Source: Bordetella petrii
GTDB taxonomy: Bacteria; Pseudomonadota; Gammaproteobacteria; Burkholderiales; Burkholderiaceae_B
NCBI GenBank assembly: GCA_017745595.1
Contig: WMBV01000005.1
Span: 62,001 to 126,000, forward strand
DNA length: 64,000 nucleotides
Direction of reading: 5' to 3'
The notes below the pieces were generated by a model that made no database searches, was not told the origin of the DNA, and saw nothing but the letters and a program-made list of their open reading frames with translations. Positions 17,146-25,236 of this stretch are shown here, piece by piece. Both the position numbers and the translations under genes were made by a program. Numbering within the stretch: the first letter of the stretch is position 1; the number at the start of each line of letters is the position of its first letter.

Positions 17146-17961
17146 ATGGATTTCGAGCACCTTGCTATGGAGCTGCCCAACCGGGCGGCGCCCGATCGCA
17201 CCGGCACCCAGAGTCTGGGGCGTGGAATCAAGCTCATGCGCGTGATCGCGACGCGGCCCGATTTCGGCTGGCGGCTGTCGGACCTGGCCGCCGCCTGCAA
17301 ACAAGACAAGGGCACGGTGCACCGCATGCTGGCCTGTTTGGTCGAAGAGCGCCTGGTCGTCCAGCGTCCGGCCGACCGGCGCTACCTGCCCGGCCCGCTG
17401 ATGTACGAACTGGGCCTGGCCGTTCCCACGCGGGTGCAGTTCCAGCGCCGCGCCGAATCGGTGCTGCAGTCGTTCGCCCGCCGCATGGGCGGCATCGCGT
17501 TGCTGTTGCTGCGCAGCGGCAATGAATATGTATGCAGCGTCAGGACGGGGACCTTGCAGTTGTCCGGGCTGATGGTGCATGCCGGCACGCGGCGGCCGCT
17601 GTTCACGTCGGTCGGCGGCGTGGCCATCATCCAGACGCTGCCGCCGGACGAGGCGCGCCAGGTCCTGTTGAACAACGTGGCCCAGGAAATCGCCGGGCAC
17701 GGCACCATGCGACTGCATGCGTTGCAGAAGATGCAGGAACGCTCCGACGATCATGGCTGGGGCGTGAATCTGGGCGACGTCGTGCAGGGCGTGCACGCGC
17801 TGGCCGTGCCCGTGCTCGACACGCGCGGCGAGGCCTTCGCGGCCGTCTGCCTGATCGGTACGCCCGAGCTTTATGGCGAGCCGCGCTTGCCCGAATTGCA
17901 TGAGGCGCTGCAGGGCGTGGCCTCGGTGCTGGCGGCCGAAGCGGACAAGTTCAGCATATGA
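17146..17961 (+). CDS. IclR-family transcriptional regulator
   Basis: Protein of 271 aa. The winged helix lies at about residues 20-85 (SLGRGIKLMRVIATRPDFGWRLSDLAAACKQDKGTVHRMLACLVEERLVVQ). The IclR effector domain follows, with LRSGNEYVCSVRTGT, AGTRRPLFTSVGGVAI and the C-terminal VHALAVPVLDTRGEAFAAVCLIG. GGAGG stands 9 bases before the ATG. It sits inside the catabolic cluster after the lactonase gene and probably controls it. The small-molecule signal is unknown. Confidence 0.93.
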   Translation: MDFEHLAMELPNRAAPDRTGTQSLGRGIKLMRVIATRPDFGWRLSDLAAACKQDKGTVHRMLACLVEERLVVQRPADRRYLPGPLMYELGLAVPTRVQFQRRAESVLQSFARRMGGIALLLLRSGNEYVCSVRTGTLQLSGLMVHAGTRRPLFTSVGGVAIIQTLPPDEARQVLLNNVAQEIAGHGTMRLHALQKMQERSDDHGWGVNLGDVVQGVHALAVPVLDTRGEAFAAVCLIGTPELYGEPRLPELHEALQGVASVLAAEADKFSI

Positions 17962-18041
17962 AATAGACGCCCGCGCGGGCCGTGGCGGCGCGCGAAAGCT
18001 CGCTTAAGGTTATGGCGTCGCCATTTCCCTAGAGCCACGTC

Positions 18042-19265
18042 GTGAACCTTCAATCCGCCATCAACCTGGAAGACATGCGCCGGCTGGCGCGCCGCAAGCT
18101 GCCGCGCATCGCGTTCGATTTTATCGACGGCGGCGCCGATGGCGAACTGTGCCTGCAGCGCAACCGCGCTGCCTTCGAACGCTACTGCCTGGTGCCGCGT
18201 TACCTGCGCGACGTATCCACGCGCGATCAATCGGTGGAATTGTTCGGGCGCCGCTACGCCAGCCCGATCGGTATTTCGCCTACCGGCCTGGCGGGCCTGT
18301 TCCGGCCCGGCGCGGACCTGATGCTGGCCGCGGCCGCGCGCCAGGCCGACGTGCCGTTCTTGCTGTCCAGCGCCAGCAATGCGGCCTGGGAAGACGCCAT
18401 TGCCGTTGCTCCCGAACACGTGTGGCTGCAGATGTATTGCACCCGCGACGAACGCATCAACGACGATCTGGTCCGGCGGGCCAGCGAGGCCGGCCCGCGG
18501 GTGCTGGTCGTATCGGTGGACGTGCCGGTCAATTCGAATCGCGAGCGCAACCGGCGCAACGGTTTTTCCCGTCCGTTCCGCATGACGCCGGGGGTCGTGC
18601 TGGAAGCCTTGGGCCATCCGGCGTGGGTGCTGCGCTATCTGCGCACCGGCGGCATTCCCATGATGCAGAACTGGAAGCCGTACGCGTCGGCGCAGGCCAA
18701 CGCGGCCGCGGTGGCCGATCTGTACGGAACCCTGACACCGGCGCCCATGATCAGCTGGCAGCACATGCAGCGCATCCGCAAGGCCTGGGACGGCCCGTTG
18801 ATGATCAAGGGGCTGCTGCATCCCGAAGACGCCCGCGAGGCCGCGCGGCTGGGCGTGGACGGGCTGGTGGTATCGAACCACGGCGGGCGGCAGCTGGATG
18901 CCGCGCCGGCGCCGCTGGACATGCTGCCCGCCATACGCGCGGCGGTAGGCGAGCGCATGCCGCTGATCCTGGACAGCGGGGTCCGGCGCGGTTCGGATGT
19001 GGCCATCGCGCGCGCCCTGGGCGCGTGTTCGACCATCTTCGGCCGGCCGACCCTGTATGCCGTGGCGGCCGGCGGGCAGGCGGGCGCCGAACGGGCGCTG
19101 CAGATCGTGCGCAACGAACTGGATATGGTCATGACGCAGATCGGCTGCCGGTCGTTCCAGGAACTGGATGGCAGCTATCTGTGGTCGCGCGAGGAGTCTT
19201 CGGCGGCCGCGGCCGCGAGCCGGGCGGTCGCCGCCGAGGAACCGCGCCGGGCCAACGCGTTCTGA
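18042..19265 (+). CDS. FMN-dependent alpha-hydroxyacid dehydrogenase (lactate/mandelate dehydrogenase type)
   Basis: Protein of 407 aa from a GTG start. The (beta/alpha)8 FMN fold is recognisable from IAFDFIDGGADGE near residue 23, PIGISPTGLAGLFRPGAD and LLSSASNA. QMYCTRDERI, Lys256 and the catalytic SNHGGRQLD with His280 and Arg283 follow, then the LDSGVRRGSDVAIARALGA phosphate loop. A region around 185-225 fits the membrane-associating loop of LldD/MdlB-type enzymes. It oxidises an L-2-hydroxyacid to the 2-oxoacid. Being last in the TRAP/SMP-30/IclR cluster, it likely acts on the product of the lactonase. Confidence 0.93.
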   Translation: MNLQSAINLEDMRRLARRKLPRIAFDFIDGGADGELCLQRNRAAFERYCLVPRYLRDVSTRDQSVELFGRRYASPIGISPTGLAGLFRPGADLMLAAAARQADVPFLLSSASNAAWEDAIAVAPEHVWLQMYCTRDERINDDLVRRASEAGPRVLVVSVDVPVNSNRERNRRNGFSRPFRMTPGVVLEALGHPAWVLRYLRTGGIPMMQNWKPYASAQANAAAVADLYGTLTPAPMISWQHMQRIRKAWDGPLMIKGLLHPEDAREAARLGVDGLVVSNHGGRQLDAAPAPLDMLPAIRAAVGERMPLILDSGVRRGSDVAIARALGACSTIFGRPTLYAVAAGGQAGAERALQIVRNELDMVMTQIGCRSFQELDGSYLWSREESSAAAAASRAVAAEEPRRANAF

Positions 19266-19319
19266 AAGCCCGGCCTGAGGTTATGCGGGCTGGCCGAACC
19301 CGGGCTGGCCGGCCCATGA

Positions 19320-19347
19320 ATTACGCATAATGTGTATTATGTAAAGT
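19320..19347 (+). other. dif: Candidate chromosomal dif site (XerC/XerD recombination site)
   Basis: The 28-base segment splits as ATTACGCATAA (XerC arm), TGTGTA (central 6) and TTATGTAAAGT (XerD arm). Compared by eye with the E. coli dif site it agrees at 22 of 28 positions, including the whole CGCATAA and TTATGT inner arms and 5 of 6 central bases. It lies in a 175-base gap between convergent genes, is much richer in A+T than its surroundings and is unrelated to any gene. FtsK-type motifs noticed on either side point towards it. If right, the window spans the replication terminus. Confidence 0.8.
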
Positions 19348-19440
19348 AACGGCTATGGCAAGGCCAAGCCCACCCAGGCGCCCGGCGCCCCTCCGTCGCC
19401 ATCGACCAACCGGCCTAAGGAAGCCTTACCTAAAAAGACC

Positions 19441-20379
19441 TTAGAAACGAAAGCTCAGGCCGGCCACGAAGCGCGTCTCTTGCCGCGCCTCGCCGGCCTG
19501 CCTTGCATAGTCGGCGGTCTTGCCGAATTTCCCCGACCACTCCACACCGACATAGGGAACAAACTGGCGCGTGATTTCGTACTTCAGGCGCAGGCCCGCC
19601 GTGGCATCGGCCAAGCCGCTTCCTATCGCCCGTTGTTCGTCGTTCTTTCCGTACAGGTTCATTTCGACGCTGGGTTTCAGGTAAAGCTTCTGAGTCAGCA
19701 GCAAGTCATACTCCGCTTTCAGCTTCAGCGCCGTTCTGCCGCTCGGGCCCGCATAGGCCGTCGCATCGATTTCCACCCAGTAAGGTGCGAGGCCTTGCAC
19801 GCCGAATGCCAGCCATTGCCGGTTGGGCCCTTCTTGGCCATGGTCGAAACGAAGCCCCAGTTCCGTATCCCAGAACGGCGAAACCGCGTGGCGCCATAGC
19901 AATTGCGTTTCGGAGTCCCGCAGTTTTCCGCCGGCCACTTCGCCTTCGGCTTTGATCACCGCCCGGTCATAGGTGCTGCCATACCAGGCTTCGCCTTCAT
20001 AGGCGCCCCACTCCGCGCCCCGGGCCCGGACATATTCGAATCGTTCGAACTCGACCGAGCCGTGGCGATGCATGTCCGACATCATCAACGCGTCGGACGG
20101 CGGCAGGGAATATACGCCCGCGTTGCGCACGTAGCCGCCCGAATAGGCGTCCGGGTCCCGGGCACCCGTGTCGGGCGCGGCAGGGTCTGGCGTGGCCGCG
20201 TCAGAGGGCGCGGGTGCATGGCCGGCATCATGGTCCCCATGGTCCCCATGGCCCGCATGGGTTTGGGAAAAAGCGGTAGCGGGCAGCCCTCCCAGGACGG
20301 CAAGCAAAACCGCGAGCAGGGACTTTTTCATATCCAGGTTCACGGCCAAGATTGCCGAAGCGCGGTTCATGCTCTTCAT
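19441..20379 (-). CDS. copB: Copper resistance protein CopB (outer membrane)
   Basis: Protein of 312 aa with a signal peptide (MKKSLLAVLLAVLGGLPATAFS) that begins 16 codons after the first ATG. The ATG at 20379 is chosen because it overlaps the copA stop (ATGA). The ATG at 20331 is an alternative giving a normal-length signal. A His/Asp-rich metal-binding segment (HAGHGDHGDHDAGHAPAP) follows. The rest is the CopB beta-barrel domain ending in the outer-membrane-type SFRF. It acts with CopA in periplasmic copper detoxification. Confidence 0.93.
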   Translation of the reverse strand: MKSMNRASAILAVNLDMKKSLLAVLLAVLGGLPATAFSQTHAGHGDHGDHDAGHAPAPSDAATPDPAAPDTGARDPDAYSGGYVRNAGVYSLPPSDALMMSDMHRHGSVEFERFEYVRARGAEWGAYEGEAWYGSTYDRAVIKAEGEVAGGKLRDSETQLLWRHAVSPFWDTELGLRFDHGQEGPNRQWLAFGVQGLAPYWVEIDATAYAGPSGRTALKLKAEYDLLLTQKLYLKPSVEMNLYGKNDEQRAIGSGLADATAGLRLKYEITRQFVPYVGVEWSGKFGKTADYARQAGEARQETRFVAGLSFRF

Positions 20380-22148
20380 GCGACCACCACCTCGCGAAAC
20401 ATGCCGGCATCCATATGCAGCATAAGGTGGCAATGCCATGCCCAGCGCCCCAGGGCATCCGCGGTTACCAGAAAACTGATGCGTTGCGCCGGCTGCACCG
20501 GGATGGTGTGGCGCCGTGCCAGGAACTGGCCATCGGGTGTTTCCAGTTCGCTCCACATGCCATGCAGGTGCATCGGGTGCGTCATCATCGTGTCGTTGTG
20601 CAGAATGACCCGTACTCTTTCCCCGTGCCGAAAATGCACCGGAGTCGATTTTCCATACTCCACCCCGTCGAACGACCAGGTATAGCGCTCCATGTTGCCG
20701 GTCAGGTGCAGTTCGATTTCGCGTTCGGCGCCGCGCGGATCCATCGGGCCGCCCACCGTATGCAACTGAGACAAGGTCAGCACGCGCCGGCCGTTGTTTC
20801 TTAGGCCCACGCCGGGGTCATCGAGATTGGTGCGCGGCATGTCGACCCGCATATCGGTACTGGCGCCGTATTCGGTGCGGGCATGGCGAACCCGGGCGCT
20901 CGCGCCGCCGGCCGCCATGCCGCCGTGGCTCATTCCGCTCATGCCGCCATGGTCCATGCCTTGCATGCCGCCATGGCCCTCCCCCTTCATTGCGCCCATC
21001 ATGTCGGCCATGGCCAGCCATTCAGGAGCATCGAGCGGCGGTACCGGCGCCTGCAGTCCCGCTTGCGTGGCCAGCGTGCCGCGCGCGTAGCCGGTGCGAT
21101 CCATGGCCTGCGCAAAGATCGTGTAAGCGTCGTCCTTGGGCTGCACCAGCACGTCATAGGTTTCGCCCGGGCCGAAGCGGAACTCGTCCACCGTCACCGG
21201 CTCGACATTGATGCCATCGGCCTGTACGACGGTCAAATCCAGGCCCGGGATGCGCACGTCATAGAACGTATTGGCCGCGCCGTTGATGAATCGCAGCCTG
21301 ACGCGCTCGCCGGGGCGAAACAGCCCGGTCCAATTGCCGGCCGGCGTCGTGCCGTTCATCAGGTAGGTCAGCACGTCGGCCGACAGATCCGCCAGATCGG
21401 TGGGATTCATGCGCATTTCGTTCCACATCTTGCGCCGGTCGAGCGCCGCCCGAAGCCCGGCCCTAGAGGCGTCCTGAAAGAAATCCGCGGCGGTGGGCTG
21501 GTTATAGTTGTAGTAGTCGCCCTGCATTTTCAGTTTGGCCAGCACGCGCATCGGGTCCTCGTCGGTCCAATCCGAAAGCTGAACCACGTATTCCCGATCC
21601 GCGCGTATCGGGTCCGCTTCCCGCGGGTCGATGATAAGCGCTCCATACACCCCGGTGGCTTCCTGCATGCCCGAGTGCGAGTGATACCAATAGGTGCCGC
21701 TTTGCCGCACCTTGAAGCGGTAGGTAAAGGTCTGGCCGGGCGCTATTCCGGTAAAGCTCAGGCCCGGTACACCGTCCATCTCAAAGGGCAGGATGATGCC
21801 GTGCCAGTGGATCGACGTGGCTTCCTTCAGCCGGTTCTTCACGCGGATGGTCACCGTGTCGCCCTCGCGCCATCGCAGCGTCGGCGCGGGCAGCGAGCCG
21901 TTGACTGTCGTGGCCTGGCGGGAGTTGCCCGTGAAGTTGACCGGCGATTCGCCGATTTCCAGGTCGAATTCGGTTCCCGTCAGGATCTGCGCGGAGCCGG
22001 TGCTGGTGCGCTCGGCTTGCCGGCCAAGCGCCAGCCCATAAGGCGGCAAACCGGCAAGCACGCCACCCGCGGCCAGTCCCTGGACGAAGCGGCGGCGAGA
22101 GGCCAATGAGACGGGTACGGCAAGCGCGGGCGTAATGCAACGTTTCAC
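20376..22148 (-). CDS. copA: Multicopper oxidase CopA, periplasmic copper resistance
   Basis: Protein of 590 aa from a GTG at 22148 with AAGGA 9 bases upstream; no ATG lies near. A Tat signal (ASRRRFVQGL) exports the folded oxidase. All four copper-ligand blocks are intact: HWHGI, HSHSGMQ, HPMHLHGM and HCHLMLHMDAGM. A Met/His-rich insert near residue 390-420 (GMDHGGMSGMSHGGM) is the Cu(I)-binding loop typical of CopA/PcoA. It oxidises Cu(I) in the periplasm. It leads an operon with copB and is divergent from copRS. Confidence 0.95.
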   Translation of the reverse strand: MKRCITPALAVPVSLASRRRFVQGLAAGGVLAGLPPYGLALGRQAERTSTGSAQILTGTEFDLEIGESPVNFTGNSRQATTVNGSLPAPTLRWREGDTVTIRVKNRLKEATSIHWHGIILPFEMDGVPGLSFTGIAPGQTFTYRFKVRQSGTYWYHSHSGMQEATGVYGALIIDPREADPIRADREYVVQLSDWTDEDPMRVLAKLKMQGDYYNYNQPTAADFFQDASRAGLRAALDRRKMWNEMRMNPTDLADLSADVLTYLMNGTTPAGNWTGLFRPGERVRLRFINGAANTFYDVRIPGLDLTVVQADGINVEPVTVDEFRFGPGETYDVLVQPKDDAYTIFAQAMDRTGYARGTLATQAGLQAPVPPLDAPEWLAMADMMGAMKGEGHGGMQGMDHGGMSGMSHGGMAAGGASARVRHARTEYGASTDMRVDMPRTNLDDPGVGLRNNGRRVLTLSQLHTVGGPMDPRGAEREIELHLTGNMERYTWSFDGVEYGKSTPVHFRHGERVRVILHNDTMMTHPMHLHGMWSELETPDGQFLARRHTIPVQPAQRISFLVTADALGRWAWHCHLMLHMDAGMFREVVVA

Positions 22149-22266
22149 GCGGATGAATCCTTGAAGCGCGAATTTCTTGGGAGTGTTCCGGCGAAACCGT
22201 CGGGTGAGCAACGGGTCCGCCTGCAGAACTCTAATAAGGCGCGCCTGTCGGGCCGGTGACGCCCCG

Positions 22267-22282
22267 ATTACTTTTCTGTAAT
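22267..22282. promoter_or_regulatory. Copper-responsive regulator box (cop/cus box candidate)
   Basis: ATTAC-TTTTCT-GTAAT is a perfect 5-base inverted repeat with a 6-base spacer, in the 285-base divergent region between copA (start 22148) and copR (start 22434). Short A/T-rich dyads of this form are the known targets of CopR/CusR-type regulators. Its position suits shared control of copAB and copRS. Confidence 0.6.
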
Positions 22283-22433
22283 GAACCTCCTCTGGCCCAT
22301 TGGCTCGTGCAAGATGGCGCAGGCAGGCAGAATTGACCTTTCCATGGTGGAAGGGTTTATCGTTTCCTCCGGCTGCACACTCACTACGAAGGAAATCCGC
22401 AATGACGCGCTCGCGGACGATAAGGGGAACACC

Positions 22434-23117
22434 ATGAAACTGCTCGTCGTCGAAGACGAGGCCAAAACCGGCGATTATCTGCGCCAGGGGCTGATGGAAT
22501 CCGGATTTGTCGTAGACCTGGCCCGCACGGGCCTGGACGGGCATCATCTCGCGTTGACCGGATCTTATGACCTGATCATCCTGGACGTCATGCTTCCCGA
22601 CGTGGACGGCTGGCGTATCGTGCGGGCGCTGCGCGATGCGAAATCGCCCGTGCCGGTCCTGTTCCTGACCGCGCGCGACAGCGTGGAAGACCGCGTGAAG
22701 GGCCTGGAGCTGGGGGCCGACGATTATCTGGTGAAGCCGTTCTCCTTCTCGGAACTTCTTGCCCGGGTCAGGACACTGCTGCGCCGCGGCATGGCGCCGG
22801 TTTCCAACGATCAGCTGCAAATCGCCAATCTCATCCTCGACATTCCGCGCCGGCGCACGCTGCGCGACGGCGTGCGCATCGATCTGACGAACAAGGAGTT
22901 CGCGCTGCTGGAGCTTCTGGTGCGGCGCCAGGGCGAAGTGTTGCCGCGTTCCCTGATCGCTTCCCAAGTATGGGACATGAACTTCGACAGCGACACCAAC
23001 GTGATCGACGTCGCGATCCGGCGGCTCAGGGCGAAGATCGACGACGACTACGAGCCCAAGCTCATCCATACGGTGCGCGGCATGGGATATACGCTTGATG
23101 TAACCGGACGCGCCTAG
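22434..23117 (+). CDS. copR: Heavy-metal response regulator CopR (OmpR family)
   Basis: Protein of 227 aa. The receiver domain has [16 protein letters not shown], typical of the CusR/CopR group, with phospho-acceptor Asp51 and the conserved [14 protein letters not shown]. The DNA-binding domain has [53 protein letters not shown], also group-specific. The start at 22434 is chosen over an in-frame ATG at 22281, which lies within the presumed operator. It should activate copAB under copper excess. Confidence 0.94.
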   Translation: MKLLVVEDEAKTGDYLRQGLMESGFVVDLARTGLDGHHLALTGSYDLIILDVMLPDVDGWRIVRALRDAKSPVPVLFLTARDSVEDRVKGLELGADDYLVKPFSFSELLARVRTLLRRGMAPVSNDQLQIANLILDIPRRRTLRDGVRIDLTNKEFALLELLVRRQGEVLPRSLIASQVWDMNFDSDTNVIDVAIRRLRAKIDDDYEPKLIHTVRGMGYTLDVTGRA

Positions 23118-23120
23118 GCA

Positions 23121-24560
23121 ATGAGGCCCCCCCCTTCCCTTGCGTTACGGCTCACGGTTTCCATCGGCGCAGTCATGACGGTTGTGCTGCTGGCCTTTGG
23201 GTGGATAGTGCAAAAATCCATCAACAGGCATTTCGTCCAGCAGGATGTCGACGAACTGAACGCCGTGGCGCAGGCGCTGACGGACACGCTCGCCACCCTG
23301 CCCGCCAACGAGCCCGCCGCCGCGCTGCCGGCGCGGCTCGCGAACGCGGTTGCGGGGCATCACAATGCGCAGTATCGAATTTCAATGCGCGACGGCTCCG
23401 TGATCTACGCAACGCCGGGTTCCGACTTATCTGGCTTTGTCGCGGCGACGCGGCCGGTCGATCAGATTTCCATCAATACTGTCGGCGTATGGCAGGATCA
23501 CGGCCAGACATTCAGGGGTGCTGTGCTAAGCGTGCCATCCGAACGCGCGCCCGGCACCGATGCGCTGACCATCGCCGTCGCGACGGGCATCGATTTTCAC
23601 TTGAACTTCCTGGAGAGTTTCCGCAACTATCTGCGGCTGGTCACCGTTGCCGCCTGCCTGATTGCGATTCTGGCCACCTGGCTGGCGGTGCATCGGGGCC
23701 ACGCGCCCATCCGGCGCATCAGCCGCGAAATCCGCGGCATCCGTTCGGACCAGCTGCACGTCCGGCTGGATGCCGCCGCGGTGCCCGCCGAATTGGTCGA
23801 GCTTGCCACATCGTTCAACGGCATGCTCGAGCGCCTGGAGAACGTTTTTAGAAGGCTATCGGACTTCTCGGGCGACATCGCCCATGAGCTGCGCACGCCA
23901 ATTACGAATATCAAGACGCAGACAGAAGTGGCGCTTTCGCAGGCGCGCAGCGTGGAGCAATACCGCGAGATTCTCTATTCGAATCTCGAAGAATACGAGC
24001 GCATGGCGAAGATGGTGGGCGACATGCTGTTCCTGGCCCAGGCCGACAATCACTTGCTCAAGCCGGAACTCGTCGAGATCGACCTGGACGCCGAGCTGCG
24101 GATGCTGTTCGACTACTTCGGCGCCTGGGCCGAAGAGCGCGATGTGAGCCTGCGCCTGGCCGGCGGGCGTGTCTGCACGCTGGGCGACAGGCTGATGATC
24201 CGGCGCGCGCTAAGCAATCTGCTCTCGAATGCCATCCGGCATACGCCCACGGGGAAAACCGTGGCGGTGCGGATCGAGGGCGATGCGCGCCATGCCAGAG
24301 TCGTCATGGCCAATCCGGGGCCGCGGATCCCCGCGCAACATCTGCCGCATCTGTTCGAGCGCTTTTATCGGCCCGATGCATCGCGCCGGCGCGCCGGCGA
24401 AGGCGCCGGGCTCGGGCTGGCCATCGCCAAGTCCATACTCGACGCCCACGGGGGCCGCATCACCGTCAGTTCGACAGAGCGCCAGACCGTTTTCGAAGTG
24501 CGCCTGCCCGCCCACGAGTGCAAGGGGCCGGACGACTCCGCCGCCCTACACCCAGGGTGA
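23121..24560 (+). CDS. copS: Heavy-metal sensor histidine kinase CopS
   Basis: Protein of 479 aa. TM1 lies near residues 8-30. A periplasmic sensor domain of about 140 residues follows, then TM2 (LVTVAACLIAILATWLAVHRG), HAMP and the H-box GDIAHELRTPITNIKTQTEVAL with His255. N, G and F boxes follow (NLLSNAIRH; GAGLGLAIAKSI). The motif order is that of the CusS/CopS/IrlS family. It follows copR after 3 bases. Its 3' end overlaps the convergent GST gene by 15 bases. Confidence 0.93.
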   Translation: MRPPPSLALRLTVSIGAVMTVVLLAFGWIVQKSINRHFVQQDVDELNAVAQALTDTLATLPANEPAAALPARLANAVAGHHNAQYRISMRDGSVIYATPGSDLSGFVAATRPVDQISINTVGVWQDHGQTFRGAVLSVPSERAPGTDALTIAVATGIDFHLNFLESFRNYLRLVTVAACLIAILATWLAVHRGHAPIRRISREIRGIRSDQLHVRLDAAAVPAELVELATSFNGMLERLENVFRRLSDFSGDIAHELRTPITNIKTQTEVALSQARSVEQYREILYSNLEEYERMAKMVGDMLFLAQADNHLLKPELVEIDLDAELRMLFDYFGAWAEERDVSLRLAGGRVCTLGDRLMIRRALSNLLSNAIRHTPTGKTVAVRIEGDARHARVVMANPGPRIPAQHLPHLFERFYRPDASRRRAGEGAGLGLAIAKSILDAHGGRITVSSTERQTVFEVRLPAHECKGPDDSAALHPG

Positions 24561-25211
24561 CGCCAGCCCTTCCGCTTGCAGCGCCCGCTGTACGGCCGGG
24601 CGCGCCAGCACGCGCTGCAAGTACGGCCCGAGCTGTGGCAGGCTCCGCGCGGGCCTGCCGTGGCCGCGCGTCCAACGGCAGAGCATCATGGCAAATGGGT
24701 CGAGCACCGTGTATTGCTCGCCCAGAAACCACGGGCCGCCCGTTTTTTCCAGGTGGTCTTCCATCTGGTCCAGCAGGCCCGCGATCCTGGATTCGGCGTG
24801 CGCCTTGACCTGTGCCGCGGCCGCCGCGTTGCCGGGGTCCAGCCAGCGCTCCGGATAAAAATAAAGCAGCAGCGAGGCTTGCATCGAATTGGTAAACCAC
24901 ATCAACCACTTATAGAACTGCGCCCGCGCCGGCGTGCCCAGCTCGGGTGCCAGCTTCTTTTCGGGATGGGTATCGGCCAGGTGCAGGCAGATAGCGGCCG
25001 TTTCGTACAGCACCAGGTCGCCATCGACCAGCACGGGAATCAGGCCGTTCGGATTGAGCTTGAGGTAGTCCGGGGACTTGTGGGAATTCTGGGTGCGATC
25101 GACAAACGCCAGCTCGAACGGTTGCCCGATTTCTTCAAGAATGCAATGCGGCGTCATGCTGGCATTGCCGGGGTAATAGTAGAGGGTCGTCACGGTGTGC
25201 TGAGTGGTCAT
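24546..25211 (-). CDS. Glutathione S-transferase family protein
   Basis: Protein of 221 aa. The thioredoxin-like N-terminal domain has LYYYPGNASMTPHCILEEIGQPFEL, the cis-Pro NPNGLIPVLVDGD and ETAAICLHLADTHP, which binds the glutathione gamma-glutamyl group. The alpha-helical domain has the LTVLDP-like N-capping segment YTVLDPFAMMLCRW. It lies 25 bases downstream of cobT on the same strand and may be the last gene of the ureE-ureG-cobS-cobT transcript. Its substrate is unknown. Confidence 0.92.
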   Translation of the reverse strand: MTTQHTVTTLYYYPGNASMTPHCILEEIGQPFELAFVDRTQNSHKSPDYLKLNPNGLIPVLVDGDLVLYETAAICLHLADTHPEKKLAPELGTPARAQFYKWLMWFTNSMQASLLLYFYPERWLDPGNAAAAAQVKAHAESRIAGLLDQMEDHLEKTGGPWFLGEQYTVLDPFAMMLCRWTRGHGRPARSLPQLGPYLQRVLARPAVQRALQAEGLASPWV

Positions 25212-25236
25212 GGGTTGATCCGCAGGATGGGTAAGC

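Noticed and set aside
17969-17980. GCCCGCGCGGGC palindrome after the IclR gene as a rho-independent terminator
   Set aside because: It has no loop space and no following T-run; such strings are expected by chance in this GC-rich DNA.
19326-19341. The dyad CATAAT-GTGT-ATTATG as a transcription operator or promoter
   Set aside because: It lies between convergent gene ends where no promoter is needed, and the wider 28 bases match the dif design much better.
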